From an uncultured Pseudorhodobacter sp. (GTDB taxonomy: Bacteria > Pseudomonadota > Alphaproteobacteria > Rhodobacterales > Rhodobacteraceae): a stretch of DNA of 37,941 nt. Location of the stretch: contig CAJXWJ010000034.1 of NCBI GenBank assembly GCA_913062925.1, positions 1 to 37,941 on the forward strand. Reading direction: 5' to 3'. A program made the translations under genes and the position numbers. Within the stretch, counting starts at the first letter, position 1. Every line of letters starts with the position of its first letter. Under the pieces are notes generated by a model, which was given only the letters and a program-made list of their open reading frames with translations, was not told the origin of the DNA and did not search any database. Below are positions 1 through 7,071 of the stretch, piece by piece.

Positions 1-55
1 GAGAAGAGGGGAGAGGAGAGAAGGGGAGGGGAGGGGAGGGGAGAGGGGGGGGGGG
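1..55. other. Low-complexity G/A run at the contig edge, probably an assembly artefact
   Basis: The first 55 bases are almost only G and A, ending in a run of about 12 G. They lie where the 3' part of argS should be, and on the coding strand they would read as a meaningless run of proline, leucine and serine. Nothing in this stretch resembles the ArgS anticodon-binding domain. I read it as low-quality or artefactual sequence rather than biology. Confidence 0.75.
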
Positions 56-1367
56 ACGATCTATCGAAAGGGAAAGGGAGGGGGTTGTGGGGGGTGAACA
101 GAAGGAAACGGGTGAGAGCGGCCCCCGCCTGTTCCACCACATCGCGCAGGGTCACAAAGGTGCCTGCCCGTTTCGACATCTTGAAGGGCTCGCCGTTCTT
201 GTACAGCTTTACAAGTTGCACAAGCTTGATATCCAAAGGCACTTTGCCATTCGACAGCGCCGAGACCGCCGCCTTCATCCGCTTGACATAGCCGCCATGA
301 TCGGCGCCAAAAATGTCGATCAGCTCGTCAAAGCCGCGCTGCACCTTATTGTAGTGATAGGCGATGTCGGGGGCGAAATAGGTCCAGGATCCGTCCGATT
401 TCTGCACCGGGCGATCCACATCATCGCCATGCGCGGTCGAGCGGAACAGCATCTGCTCGCGCGGCTCCCAATCTTCCAGGGTTTTGCCCTTTGGCGGCTC
501 TAGCGTGCCTTCATAGATCAGATCCATATCGCGCAAGGCTTGGATCGCGGCCTCGATCTGGCCGGTGCCGTAAAGCGCCTTTTCGCTGGAATAGACATCC
601 ATTTTGACGTTCAGCTGCGCCAGATCATCGCGGATCATCTGCATCATCATCTCGGTGGCAAATTCGCGGATATCGGCAAGCCAGACTTGCTCGCCCTTAT
701 CCAGCAGCGTGTCGCCGTATTTCGCCTTCAGCGCCTCGCCGACTGGAATCAGATAATCGCCGGGATATAGCCCCTCGCGGATTTCAGGCTCCAGCCCATT
801 GGCCTCGCGGTAACGCTCAAAGGCCGAACGGGCCAGCACATCGACCTGCGCGCCGCCGTCGTTGATGTAATATTCCCGCGTCACATCCCAGCCCGAAAAC
901 GCCAAAAGCCGCGCCAAAGCGTCACCGACCACAGCGCCGCGGACATGGCCGACATGCATCGGCCCCGTGGGGTTGGCCGAGACGAATTCGACATTGACCT
1001 TGCGCCCTGCCCCAACATTGGCACGGCCGAAGTCGGCGCCTTGGGTCAGCGCCATTTTGATCAGGTCTTGCCAAAGGCTTGTCGCCAAACGCAAATTCAA
1101 GAAACCGGGGCCTGCGACATCTGCCGAGGCCACGCGCGGATCGGCGATCAGCCGTGCGGCAAGGGCTTCGGCAATCGCGCGGGGCTGCATCGCGGCGGGC
1201 TTGGCCAAGACCATCGCGGCATTGGTGGCCATATCGCCATGGGCCGCATCGCGTGGCGGCTCGACGGCGACTTGGCTCACATCCAGACCCGTAGGCAAGA
1301 GCCCATCGGCAGCCATCGCGTTCAAAGTCTCGATCACCAGCGTGCGGATTTCGGCAAAGAGGTTCAT
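1..1367 (-). CDS. argS: Arginyl-tRNA synthetase, 3' end missing at the contig edge
   Basis: This class I aminoacyl-tRNA synthetase charges tRNA-Arg with arginine in the cytoplasm. The frame opens with ATG at 1367, behind an AGGAAA ribosome-binding site at 1375-1380. The HIGH-type signature reads HVGH at residues 138-141, inside an ANPTGPMHVGH context. The KMSK signature lies at residues 396-399 (FKMSKRAGTF). The N-terminal additional domain (about residues 1-110) and the Rossmann catalytic core are present. The C-terminal anticodon-binding domain is missing because the contig ends. Up to about residue 416 the protein matches the family. From about base 117 to the left edge the frame stays open, but conserved residues are replaced: TRFLLFTPHNPLPFPFD stands where the family has a TRFxMLTRKNDAPLDFD-like stretch. 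That fits decaying base quality. The gene follows the holin gene on the same strand by 64 nt, with a hairpin in the gap. Confidence 0.95.
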   Translation of the reverse strand, partial: MNLFAEIRTLVIETLNAMAADGLLPTGLDVSQVAVEPPRDAAHGDMATNAAMVLAKPAAMQPRAIAEALAARLIADPRVASADVAGPGFLNLRLATSLWQDLIKMALTQGADFGRANVGAGRKVNVEFVSANPTGPMHVGHVRGAVVGDALARLLAFSGWDVTREYYINDGGAQVDVLARSAFERYREANGLEPEIREGLYPGDYLIPVGEALKAKYGDTLLDKGEQVWLADIREFATEMMMQMIRDDLAQLNVKMDVYSSEKALYGTGQIEAAIQALRDMDLIYEGTLEPPKGKTLEDWEPREQMLFRSTAHGDDVDRPVQKSDGSWTYFAPDIAYHYNKVQRGFDELIDIFGADHGGYVKRMKAAVSALSNGKVPLDIKLVQLVKLYKNGEPFKMSKRAGTFVTLRDVVEQAGAALTRFLLFTPHNPLPFPFDRSSPPPSPLPSPPLLSSPLF

Positions 1368-1377
1368 TTGATCATTT

Positions 1378-1420
1378 CCTGTCTCGTTGCGCTTGGGAAT
1401 GCCAGAGCCAAGCAGACAGG
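1378..1420 (-). promoter_or_regulatory. Leader hairpin that covers the argS ribosome-binding site
   Basis: On the argS-sense strand, CCTGTCT (1420-1414) pairs with AGACAGG (1384-1378). The stacked inner arms GCTTGG (1413-1408) and CCAAGC (1396-1391) enclose an 11-nt loop, with a 6-nt bulge at 1390-1385. The closing strand contains the AGG of the argS Shine-Dalgarno sequence. No U-run follows, so it does not look like an intrinsic terminator of the holin gene. A role in modulating argS translation is inference. Confidence 0.5.
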
Positions 1421-1431
1421 TCAAGGCGCGG

Positions 1432-1923
1432 CTAGCCTGCCTTGGCGCGCCAATCGTCAAGCGCGGGGTTTGCATCCTCGGTTGGCGCAGCCAGTGCGGC
1501 GGCGGCGGTTGCGGGCAGCGACAGGCCACGGGTGCGAAAGTAATAGGACTCGCGCGCGCCAAAATAAAACGCCACCACCGCGCCCAAAAGCCACCACAAG
1601 GGTTCGGGCACAGCATTCAAGCCCACCATCCGCAGCGCAAATTGCTGCGGATCAACCATCGCATAGACAAAAAGCCCAATGGTGCCAAAGGCCAGCAAGG
1701 GCCGTGGCAGCCGGTTCAGCCCGTTGATGGCGCGGTCAAACAGGCCGGTTGGGGCAATGCCAAATTCTTCGGCAAATTCACGCAGGGCCTCGGATTGCAC
1801 CTGCGCCGACAGCTCCATGCGTTTGGTGGCCGAAGGGGTGAAAACCTCGGCCAGCCCCTTGGCGGCATCGCCCAAAGCCGCCACCGCCTGCGGGCCGCCC
1901 ACCAGTTTTCCGATCAACCCCAT
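1432..1923 (-). CDS. Holin, GTA-type three-transmembrane family (PF11351-like)
   Basis: A 163-residue protein with an amphipathic N-terminal half followed by hydrophobic segments at about 73-90 and 106-123, separated by a loop carrying MVDPQQFALRM. It then has a FGARESYYFRTRG stretch and an Ala-rich tail. This pattern fits the holins found beside gene-transfer-agent lysis genes in Rhodobacterales. Its role would be to form inner-membrane lesions that release the co-encoded endolysin into the periplasm. I chose ATG at 1923 because it overlaps the last 10 nt of the endolysin gene, which suggests translational coupling. A longer reading to 2001 would lie inside the endolysin gene. The family assignment is from recognition of sequence character, not a search. 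Confidence 0.8.
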   Translation of the reverse strand: MGLIGKLVGGPQAVAALGDAAKGLAEVFTPSATKRMELSAQVQSEALREFAEEFGIAPTGLFDRAINGLNRLPRPLLAFGTIGLFVYAMVDPQQFALRMVGLNAVPEPLWWLLGAVVAFYFGARESYYFRTRGLSLPATAAAALAAPTEDANPALDDWRAKAG

Positions 1924-2525
1924 GCTGCCACCCGTGCCTGATGCTGCGCCAAAGTCAGATGATATTGCGGTGCTATAAATTCCTCGGCGCGCGCGATCCA
2001 ACCGCCCTTGCCGCCATCGCGACGGGTGGCGAATTTGCGGCTGGCGGGGCGGGCGTCGGCCAAGGCGTAGTAATAATTGCGCCGCGCAATACCATAAGCA
2101 TCCGCCAAATGATGGGGGGCGGCTTGATAGGCCAGCTTGGCCGCCGCAAGGGTTTGCGCGCCGATCTGCCCGTCAGGGTCACAGGCATAGCCCATCGAGG
2201 TCAGCAAGCGCTGCAAGATCTTGACCGCATTGGCGCCCGAATTGACATACATATCAAAGACCGAGGCCTGCAAGACCTCGGGCAATTGCGCGATGCCGGT
2301 GCGATTGAAATAATGTTCGATATAGATCTCAACCGCTTGGGCCTGCGTCAGCGCCTGCACATCGGCCAGCGTGATGCGGCTGTCGCCGGTGACATCAACC
2401 CCCAGCCGCCGCAGCGTGTTCAGCGTCACCCCGTGGTTGGTGGCCCCGCCCGGATCGTCAGGATCATTCACAAAGCCGCCCTCGCGCGCGACAATCTGCT
2501 CGGCCAAAGTCTGAACTGATGGCAT
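1914..2525 (-). CDS. Endolysin: glycosyl hydrolase 108 domain plus peptidoglycan-binding domain
   Basis: A 203-residue N-acetylmuramidase-type lysozyme that cleaves the glycan backbone of peptidoglycan. The GH108 signature starts at the catalytic Glu15 (EGGFVNDPDDPGG, then ATNHGVT). A C-terminal PG_binding_3-like domain covers about residues 98-190, with VNSGANAVKILQRLL and DGQIGAQTLAAAK. There is no signal peptide, so export would depend on the holin encoded immediately downstream, whose start overlaps its last 10 nt. A G-rich ribosome-binding site precedes the ATG. From memory, in Rhodobacter capsulatus the gene transfer agent is released by a holin/endolysin pair of this type encoded away from the structural cluster (rcc00556 and rcc00555). 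No phage structural genes lie nearby. Confidence 0.88.
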   Translation of the reverse strand: MPSVQTLAEQIVAREGGFVNDPDDPGGATNHGVTLNTLRRLGVDVTGDSRITLADVQALTQAQAVEIYIEHYFNRTGIAQLPEVLQASVFDMYVNSGANAVKILQRLLTSMGYACDPDGQIGAQTLAAAKLAYQAAPHHLADAYGIARRNYYYALADARPASRKFATRRDGGKGGWIARAEEFIAPQYHLTLAQHQARVAAWG

Positions 2526-2547
2526 CTTGCCCCCCCACCGTTTGGAG

Positions 2548-2571
2548 AGGCAAGCATGCCTGCATTTGCCT
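2548..2571. promoter_or_regulatory. Inverted repeat upstream of the endolysin gene
   Basis: AGGCAA (2548-2553) and TTGCCT (2566-2571) form a perfect 6-bp inverted repeat with a 12-bp spacer, 23 bp upstream of the endolysin ATG. A single TTAA half-site, as used by CtrA, overlaps its right end (2571-2574), but the full TTAA-N7-TTAA site is absent. It may be an operator for the lysis genes; this is weak evidence. Confidence 0.3.
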
Positions 2572-2596
2572 TAACGCCGCGAAAGCCCTGCGCGCG

Positions 2597-3049
2597 CTAC
2601 TTGGCAGGCTCGACGTAAATGCCTTGGGCTTTCAGCGCATCAACGACTTCTTTCGGCATATAGCTTTCGTCATGCTTTGCCAAAATCTCGGAAGCCACAA
2701 AGCGGCCGTCCTGCATCGACCCGGTGCCAACCATGCCAGCACCTTCTTCAAACAGATCCGGCAAAACGCCGGTATAGCTGACAGGAACGGCTTCGTTGGT
2801 GTCGGTGACCTTAAAGGTCACAGTCTCGCCCTGCCCGCGCACCAGAGATCCGGTCTCGACCAGACCGCCAATACGAAACACCTCGCCCGCGCGCGGTGGG
2901 TCGCTGACGACCTGACTGGGCGAGCGGAAAAAGTTGATGCCGTCTTGAAAGGCATAGCCGATCAAACCCGCAGACCCCGCCAGCAGCACGAAAGCAAAAG
3001 CAATCAGCTGAATGCGGCGTTTCTTTTTTAGCCCTTTAAGTCCTGCCAT
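2597..3049 (-). CDS. ccmE: Cytochrome c maturation heme chaperone CcmE
   Basis: A 150-residue periplasmic heme chaperone of the system I cytochrome c maturation pathway. It receives heme from CcmC/CcmD through CcmAB-dependent release and passes it to CcmF/H. A basic N-terminus (GLKGLKKKRR) precedes one membrane anchor at about residues 14-32, then an OB-fold beta-barrel. The heme-binding His126 and Tyr130 sit in the expected LAKHDESYMP motif. Length is normal for the family. It starts 9 nt after argC on the same strand, so the two are probably co-transcribed. This argC-ccmE linkage is familiar in Rhodobacterales. The ribosome-binding site is AGAGG. Confidence 0.96.
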   Translation of the reverse strand: MAGLKGLKKKRRIQLIAFAFVLLAGSAGLIGYAFQDGINFFRSPSQVVSDPPRAGEVFRIGGLVETGSLVRGQGETVTFKVTDTNEAVPVSYTGVLPDLFEEGAGMVGTGSMQDGRFVASEILAKHDESYMPKEVVDALKAQGIYVEPAK

Positions 3050-3058
3050 CGCTGCCTC

Positions 3059-4087
3059 TTATGGGAACATCGGGGCCAAGTTCAGCCCTGCGGTTTCCTC
3101 GACCCCCAACATCAAATTGGCGTTCTGCATGGCTTGCCCCGACGACCCCTTCGTCAGATTGTCCAAAACAGAAACCACCACGGCGCGTCCGGCGATGCGG
3201 TCGCCGATCACCCCGATATGGCAATAGTTGGACCCTGCGATGTCGCGTGTCGAGGGGAGTGCGCCAAAGGGTAGCACCTGCAAGAAGGCTTCGGCGGCAT
3301 AGGCCTTGCTCAAAACTTCGTGAATGGCGCGTGGATCGCCCTGAACATAGGTGGTGGCAAGGATGCCGCGGTTCATTGGCAGCAGATGCGGGGTGAATTG
3401 AATCTGCACCGGACGGCCTGCAAGCTTGCTGAACTCTTGGTCAAATTCGCCCAAATGCCGATGCTTGCCGCCTGCCGAATAGCTGTGCGTGCCGCCCGAC
3501 AATTCGGCATGCAGCAGGTTTTCTTTCAAAGACCGCCCCGCGCCGGACACGCCCGCCTTAAGATCAATCAAAATGCTGTCAAGATCAATCACGCCAGCCG
3601 AGATCAGCGGGCGCAGCGCATATTGGCCAGCGGCGGCGTTGCAGCCCGTGCCCGCCACCAGACGCGCTGCGGCAATCTCGGCGCGGTAAAATTCGGTCAG
3701 CCCGTAGACGGCTTCGGCCTGCAAATCCATCGCCGTATGCGGCTGGCCATACCATGTTTCATAATCGGCAGCCGAGCGCAGCCGAAAATCTGCCGAAAGA
3801 TCAACGATCTTCAGATCGCGCGGCAAGGACGATACGACAATCTGCGTCGTGGCATGCGGCAGCGCGCAAAAGCACAGATCAATCTGCGAGAAATCAATCT
3901 CTTCGATCTTTTGCAGCCGTGGCAAGTCAAGGTGGCGCAGAAACGGAAACACCTCGGCCATCGCCATGCCGGCTTTGCGATCCGCCGAAAGCGCTGCGAT
4001 CTGCATGCTGGGGTGGCTGGCGATCAGACGCACCAGCTCTGCCCCAGTATAGCCAGATGCGCCAAGAATTGCGATGCGATGGGTCAT
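3059..4087 (-). CDS. argC: N-acetyl-gamma-glutamyl-phosphate reductase
   Basis: ArgC (342 residues) makes N-acetylglutamate semialdehyde from N-acetylglutamyl phosphate with NADPH, in arginine biosynthesis. The dinucleotide-binding motif [10 protein letters not shown] is at residues 9-18. The catalytic cysteine is Cys149 in [14 protein letters not shown], the variant typical of this lineage rather than NPGCYPT. Other family blocks are KAGVSGAGR, the HRHLGE histidine block, and [11 protein letters not shown]. The ribosome-binding site GGAGG lies just upstream of the ATG. It follows murI by 72 nt on the same strand and precedes ccmE by 9 nt. The start is unambiguous. Confidence 0.97.
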   Translation of the reverse strand: MTHRIAILGASGYTGAELVRLIASHPSMQIAALSADRKAGMAMAEVFPFLRHLDLPRLQKIEEIDFSQIDLCFCALPHATTQIVVSSLPRDLKIVDLSADFRLRSAADYETWYGQPHTAMDLQAEAVYGLTEFYRAEIAAARLVAGTGCNAAAGQYALRPLISAGVIDLDSILIDLKAGVSGAGRSLKENLLHAELSGGTHSYSAGGKHRHLGEFDQEFSKLAGRPVQIQFTPHLLPMNRGILATTYVQGDPRAIHEVLSKAYAAEAFLQVLPFGALPSTRDIAGSNYCHIGVIGDRIAGRAVVVSVLDNLTKGSSGQAMQNANLMLGVEETAGLNLAPMFP

Positions 4088-4159
4088 GTGATCCTCCGAG
4101 CCGATTTGGTCGCAGATGTGGCGCTTTGGGGCATGGGATGCAAGCCCAAACCGCGCCGA

Positions 4160-4972
4160 TCAGGCTGATTGAAAGCGCACGCCGTGGCGCAAAAACTGGG
4201 TGGCTTTGCTGGACACCGATTGCGGATCGCCGCTGGTCAGGAATTTCGAGACCTGCCCTGCCCCCAGCATCTCGGGGCGGCGGGCCAGATAATCGGCCAA
4301 GGCCTCGGCCACCAGATTGGCTTGGCTGAAAACTTTCACATCGGGCCCCAGCGCTGCGGCAAAGGTGGCTTCCACCAAAGGATAATGCGTGCAGCCCAAA
4401 ATCGCGGCTTGCGGCTGCGGCATCCGGCGTTTCAGCGCCTCGACATGGCTGCGCACCAGCGCTTCGGCCAAAATCTCGTCGCCCTGCTCGATGGCATCGA
4501 CAACACCGCCGCAGGGCTGCGCCTCGACATCAACGCCGATGGCGCGAAAGGCCAATTCGCGTTGAAACGCGCGGCTGGCCACGGTGGCGGGGGTGGCAAA
4601 CAGCGCCACATGTTTGACATCAACCTCGCGCGGGGGCGAGTTGTCGCCCCATTGCCGTTCGGTCAACGCCTCGATCAGCGGCACAAACACCCCCAAAACG
4701 CGCTTGTTGGCCGGCAACCAGGTTTCCTGCATCCGCTTCAGCGCGGCGGCCGAGGCGGTGTTGCAGGCGATGATCACCAGATCGCAGCCCTCTTCCCACA
4801 GCCGTTCAACGGCGGCACAGGTCAGCTTGAAGATATCATCGGCGGTGCGCACGCCATAAGGCGCGTTGGCATTGTCGCCCAGATAGACAAAGGGCACCTC
4901 TGGCAGCCGTTTGGTCAGCGCATCCAGCACCGTCAGCCCGCCGATTCCACTGTCAAAAACCCCGACCGCCAT
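4160..4972 (-). CDS. murI: Glutamate racemase
   Basis: MurI (270 residues) interconverts L- and D-glutamate for peptidoglycan precursors in the cytoplasm. The N-terminal [13 protein letters not shown] carries Asp7 and Ser8. The catalytic cysteine pair is Cys70 ([10 protein letters not shown]) and Cys194 ([10 protein letters not shown]), as in PLP-independent racemases. [11 protein letters not shown] is the substrate-pocket block. Length is normal. It lies between the acyltransferase gene (39 nt gap) and argC on the same strand, so a shared transcript is possible. Confidence 0.97.
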   Translation of the reverse strand: MAVGVFDSGIGGLTVLDALTKRLPEVPFVYLGDNANAPYGVRTADDIFKLTCAAVERLWEEGCDLVIIACNTASAAALKRMQETWLPANKRVLGVFVPLIEALTERQWGDNSPPREVDVKHVALFATPATVASRAFQRELAFRAIGVDVEAQPCGGVVDAIEQGDEILAEALVRSHVEALKRRMPQPQAAILGCTHYPLVEATFAAALGPDVKVFSQANLVAEALADYLARRPEMLGAGQVSKFLTSGDPQSVSSKATQFLRHGVRFQSA

Positions 4973-5011
4973 GCTGCCCCCATAATTTCGCGCAGCAGAG
5001 CTTGGCTCTGA

Positions 5012-5890
5012 TCAGCGCGTCTTATATTTTGCCTCGAACTCGTAGCCCAGATCATAGGACTTTAGCGGGCGCGGGGAAAGGGCATAGGTTTGGCGGCGCA
5101 GATGATCCATCAAGGCAGTGGGATCAGATTTGCGCGCGGCAATCTCTTCGGCCGCAATCGGCGCGCCGATCACCACCCGCACCGGTTCATCGACGCGGGC
5201 TTTGAATTCTTTTAACAACATCGCCAGCCGCAAATGGTAATTGATCCGCGAAGCCAGTTGGAACAGCCGCGAATTATGGCCTTCAAAATAGACCGGCACC
5301 ACGGTTGCGTTGCTTTTGGCGATCATCTTGGCAGTAAAATTGCGCCAAGACGGATCCAAAGGGCGCGAAAACGGCTTGGCCGAGGTTGAAACCGTGCCGC
5401 CCGGAAACACCCCAATCGCGCCGCCCTGCCCCAGATAATTCAGCGCAAATTGCCGGGTTTCCAGATTGGTTTTTACCGCCTCTTTGGTTTCATCAAAGGA
5501 AATCGGCAGCAAGACGCGGTTCAGATCTTCGGCGCGGCGAAACACCGAATTCGCCAAAATCCGAAAATCCCCCCGCCGCGCGTCCAGCATATGGCCCAGC
5601 ATCAAGCCATCCAAAATGCCGTAGGGGTGGTTCGAGATCAGCACCAAAGGGCCCGTTGCCGGAATATTCTCCAAAGCGCCGCCGATGATATCCAGCGAGA
5701 GCCCGTAGCGCTCGGGCATCACTTGCCAAAACGAGCGCCCCGAGGCGACATCCGCCTCGTAGCCGGCAGCACGCCGGATCAGGCTGCGCCGACCGCTGGC
5801 ATTTTCCAGCAAACGGATCAGCATTTTGCCCGGACGCGACTGCGCCGAACCGGCATAGCTGATGTCTTGGGTGATATTTGCGGGCTGCAT
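5012..5890 (-). CDS. Lysophospholipid acyltransferase family protein (HX5D variant)
   Basis: A 292-residue protein of the PlsC-like acyltransferase fold, expected to move an acyl chain onto a lysolipid at the inner membrane. The motif I equivalent is NHPYGILDG with His88 and Asp94, which is five residues between His and Asp rather than the usual four. The motif III equivalent is FPGGTVSTS at about 162-170, lacking the Glu of the usual FPEGT. Both features fit the subgroup related to the putative-hemolysin acyltransferases (cd07986-like, from memory). The substrate is unknown; a lyso-ornithine lipid or a lysophospholipid is possible. I chose ATG at 5890 because GGAG lies about 8 nt upstream; a TTG two codons earlier is possible. 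It is divergent to the LysR gene. Confidence 0.85.
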   Translation of the reverse strand: MQPANITQDISYAGSAQSRPGKMLIRLLENASGRRSLIRRAAGYEADVASGRSFWQVMPERYGLSLDIIGGALENIPATGPLVLISNHPYGILDGLMLGHMLDARRGDFRILANSVFRRAEDLNRVLLPISFDETKEAVKTNLETRQFALNYLGQGGAIGVFPGGTVSTSAKPFSRPLDPSWRNFTAKMIAKSNATVVPVYFEGHNSRLFQLASRINYHLRLAMLLKEFKARVDEPVRVVIGAPIAAEEIAARKSDPTALMDHLRRQTYALSPRPLKSYDLGYEFEAKYKTR

Positions 5891-5928
5891 TTGCAAGGCT
5901 CCATGTTTCGACCTGCCGTTCGGCTGAC

Positions 5929-5954
5929 ATTTTGTGCAAATGCGATGACAAAAT
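5929..5954. promoter_or_regulatory. 7-12-7 inverted repeat between the acyltransferase and lysR genes
   Basis: ATTTTGT (5929-5935) and ACAAAAT (5948-5954) are perfect inverted arms with a 12-bp spacer, in the 182-bp region between two divergent genes. Size and symmetry fit a dimeric regulator site. The adjacent LysR-family protein is the natural candidate, since such regulators often bind beside their own divergent promoter. The link is inference. Confidence 0.45.
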
Positions 5955-6072
5955 CATGACGAAAAATCCAGCACACCGACCTTTGAGAAGAAATCTGATG
6001 GTTTACAGCAGGATTTTTTTCTTTAGGAGACAAAGGCTGTGCTAGATTAGAGCAGATTTCCAAGGAGTGACA

Positions 6073-6978
6073 ATGGACTGGGATAAGCTTCGCATCTTTC
6101 ACGCGGTTGCCGACAAAGGCAGCCTGACACATGCGGGTGAAGTCCTTCATCTGTCGCAATCTGCGGTCAGTCGGCAAATCCGCGCCTTGGAAGAAAGCCT
6201 TTCTGTCACGCTGTTTCACCGCCACGCGCGCGGGTTGATCCTGACCGAACAGGGCGAGTTGCTGTTTGACGCCACCCAGCAGATGGTGAAACGGCTAGAT
6301 GCAACCGCCGCGCGTATTCGCGATTCGGAGGATGAGGTTTTTGGCGAGCTGCGGGTGACCACCACCACCGGCTTTGGCACCATGTGGCTGGCCCCGCGCC
6401 TGCCCAAGCTTTACAAAAAATACCCCAGCCTGAAGATTGATCTGATGCTGGAAGAACGCGTGCTGGATCTGCCGATGCGCGAAGCCGATGTGGCGATCCG
6501 CATGAAGGAACCCTCGCAGGCCGATCTGATCCGCAAACGCCTGATGAACATCAAGATGCGGCTTTATGCGACGCAGGAATATCTGGCCGAAACCGGCATG
6601 CCACAATCTATGGCCGATTTCTCGCAGCACCGGCTGATCTGTCAGCACGCGGGCACAGCACAGGTCGCGGCGGGGGCAAATCTTGTGCAAGACCTCATGA
6701 GCCATGATATCCCGTCAAAGTTGACGGTAAACAACTACTTTGGCGTGTTGCAGGCAGTGCTGAACCATCTTGGCATCGGGGTTTTGCCCGATTACATCAC
6801 GGTGGATTTCCCGCATCTGGTGCGCGTGCTGCCCGAGACGGAATCAGGCGAGGTGCCGGTTTTTCTGGCCTATCCTGAAGAGCTGCGCCATTCCAAGCGG
6901 GTCTCGGCATTTCGTGATTTCATCACTGAAGAGATCCTTGCTTTTCGCAAAGAGCATCAGGCGCAAAATCTGGCATAG
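6073..6978 (+). CDS. LysR-family transcriptional regulator
   Basis: A 301-residue regulator with an N-terminal winged helix-turn-helix (about 1-60; LTHAGEVLHLSQSAVSRQIR is the recognition region) and a periplasmic-binding-protein-like effector domain (about 90-290). The ATG at 6073 is chosen because AAGGAG (6062-6067) lies 5 nt upstream; an in-frame GTG at 6067 is part of that ribosome-binding site and is rejected. The effector is unknown. A short promoter-like region rich in T precedes it, and an inverted repeat lies about 120 bp upstream. It is transcribed away from the acyltransferase gene and ends just before a perfect palindrome and a terminator. Confidence 0.93.
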   Translation: MDWDKLRIFHAVADKGSLTHAGEVLHLSQSAVSRQIRALEESLSVTLFHRHARGLILTEQGELLFDATQQMVKRLDATAARIRDSEDEVFGELRVTTTTGFGTMWLAPRLPKLYKKYPSLKIDLMLEERVLDLPMREADVAIRMKEPSQADLIRKRLMNIKMRLYATQEYLAETGMPQSMADFSQHRLICQHAGTAQVAAGANLVQDLMSHDIPSKLTVNNYFGVLQAVLNHLGIGVLPDYITVDFPHLVRVLPETESGEVPVFLAYPEELRHSKRVSAFRDFITEEILAFRKEHQAQNLA

Positions 6979-6994
6979 GGCCAAGCACTTGCAA

Positions 6995-7015
6995 GCTATG
7001 CGCCTAGCGCATAGC
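6995..7015. repeat. Perfect 9-bp palindrome with a 3-nt spacer
   Basis: GCTATGCGC, spacer CTA, then GCGCATAGC. It lies 16 nt after the lysR stop and just before the terminator. No T-run follows it, so it is either an extra 3'-UTR stem or a protein-binding site. Confidence 0.7.
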
Positions 7016-7019
7016 GGCA

Positions 7020-7044
7020 ATGCTGCATCTGCGGCATGTTTTTA
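7020..7044 (+). terminator. Intrinsic terminator of the lysR transcript
   Basis: ATGCTGC (7020-7026) pairs with GCGGCAT (7031-7037) across the loop ATCT with one G-U pair, followed by GTTTTTA. It has a modest stem and a good T-run. Confidence 0.65.
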
Positions 7045-7071
7045 TTGAGCGTGCGCAGACACAGGTATACA
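7045..7071 (+). promoter_or_regulatory. Possible promoter of the small-RNA candidate
   Basis: TTGAGC (7045-7050) and TATACA (7066-7071) resemble -35 and -10 boxes but are only 15 bp apart, which is short. Their position directly before the structured RNA is the main argument. If it is used, transcription would begin near 7078. Confidence 0.3.

Noticed and set aside
1-55. G-rich run as a G-quadruplex or regulatory element
   Set aside because: It replaces expected argS coding sequence at a contig end, so an artefact is the simpler reading.
945-1727. 260-residue plus-strand frame
   Set aside because: It lies opposite argS and the holin gene, has no family signature, and is rich in Arg, Gly and His as expected of a GC-rich shadow frame.
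1432-2525. Prophage
   Set aside because: Only the lysis pair is present; no integrase, attachment site, terminase, head or tail gene lies nearby, and the neighbours are housekeeping genes.
4169-5011. 280-residue plus-strand frame
   Set aside because: It is a shadow of murI on the opposite strand, and murI has clear catalytic motifs.
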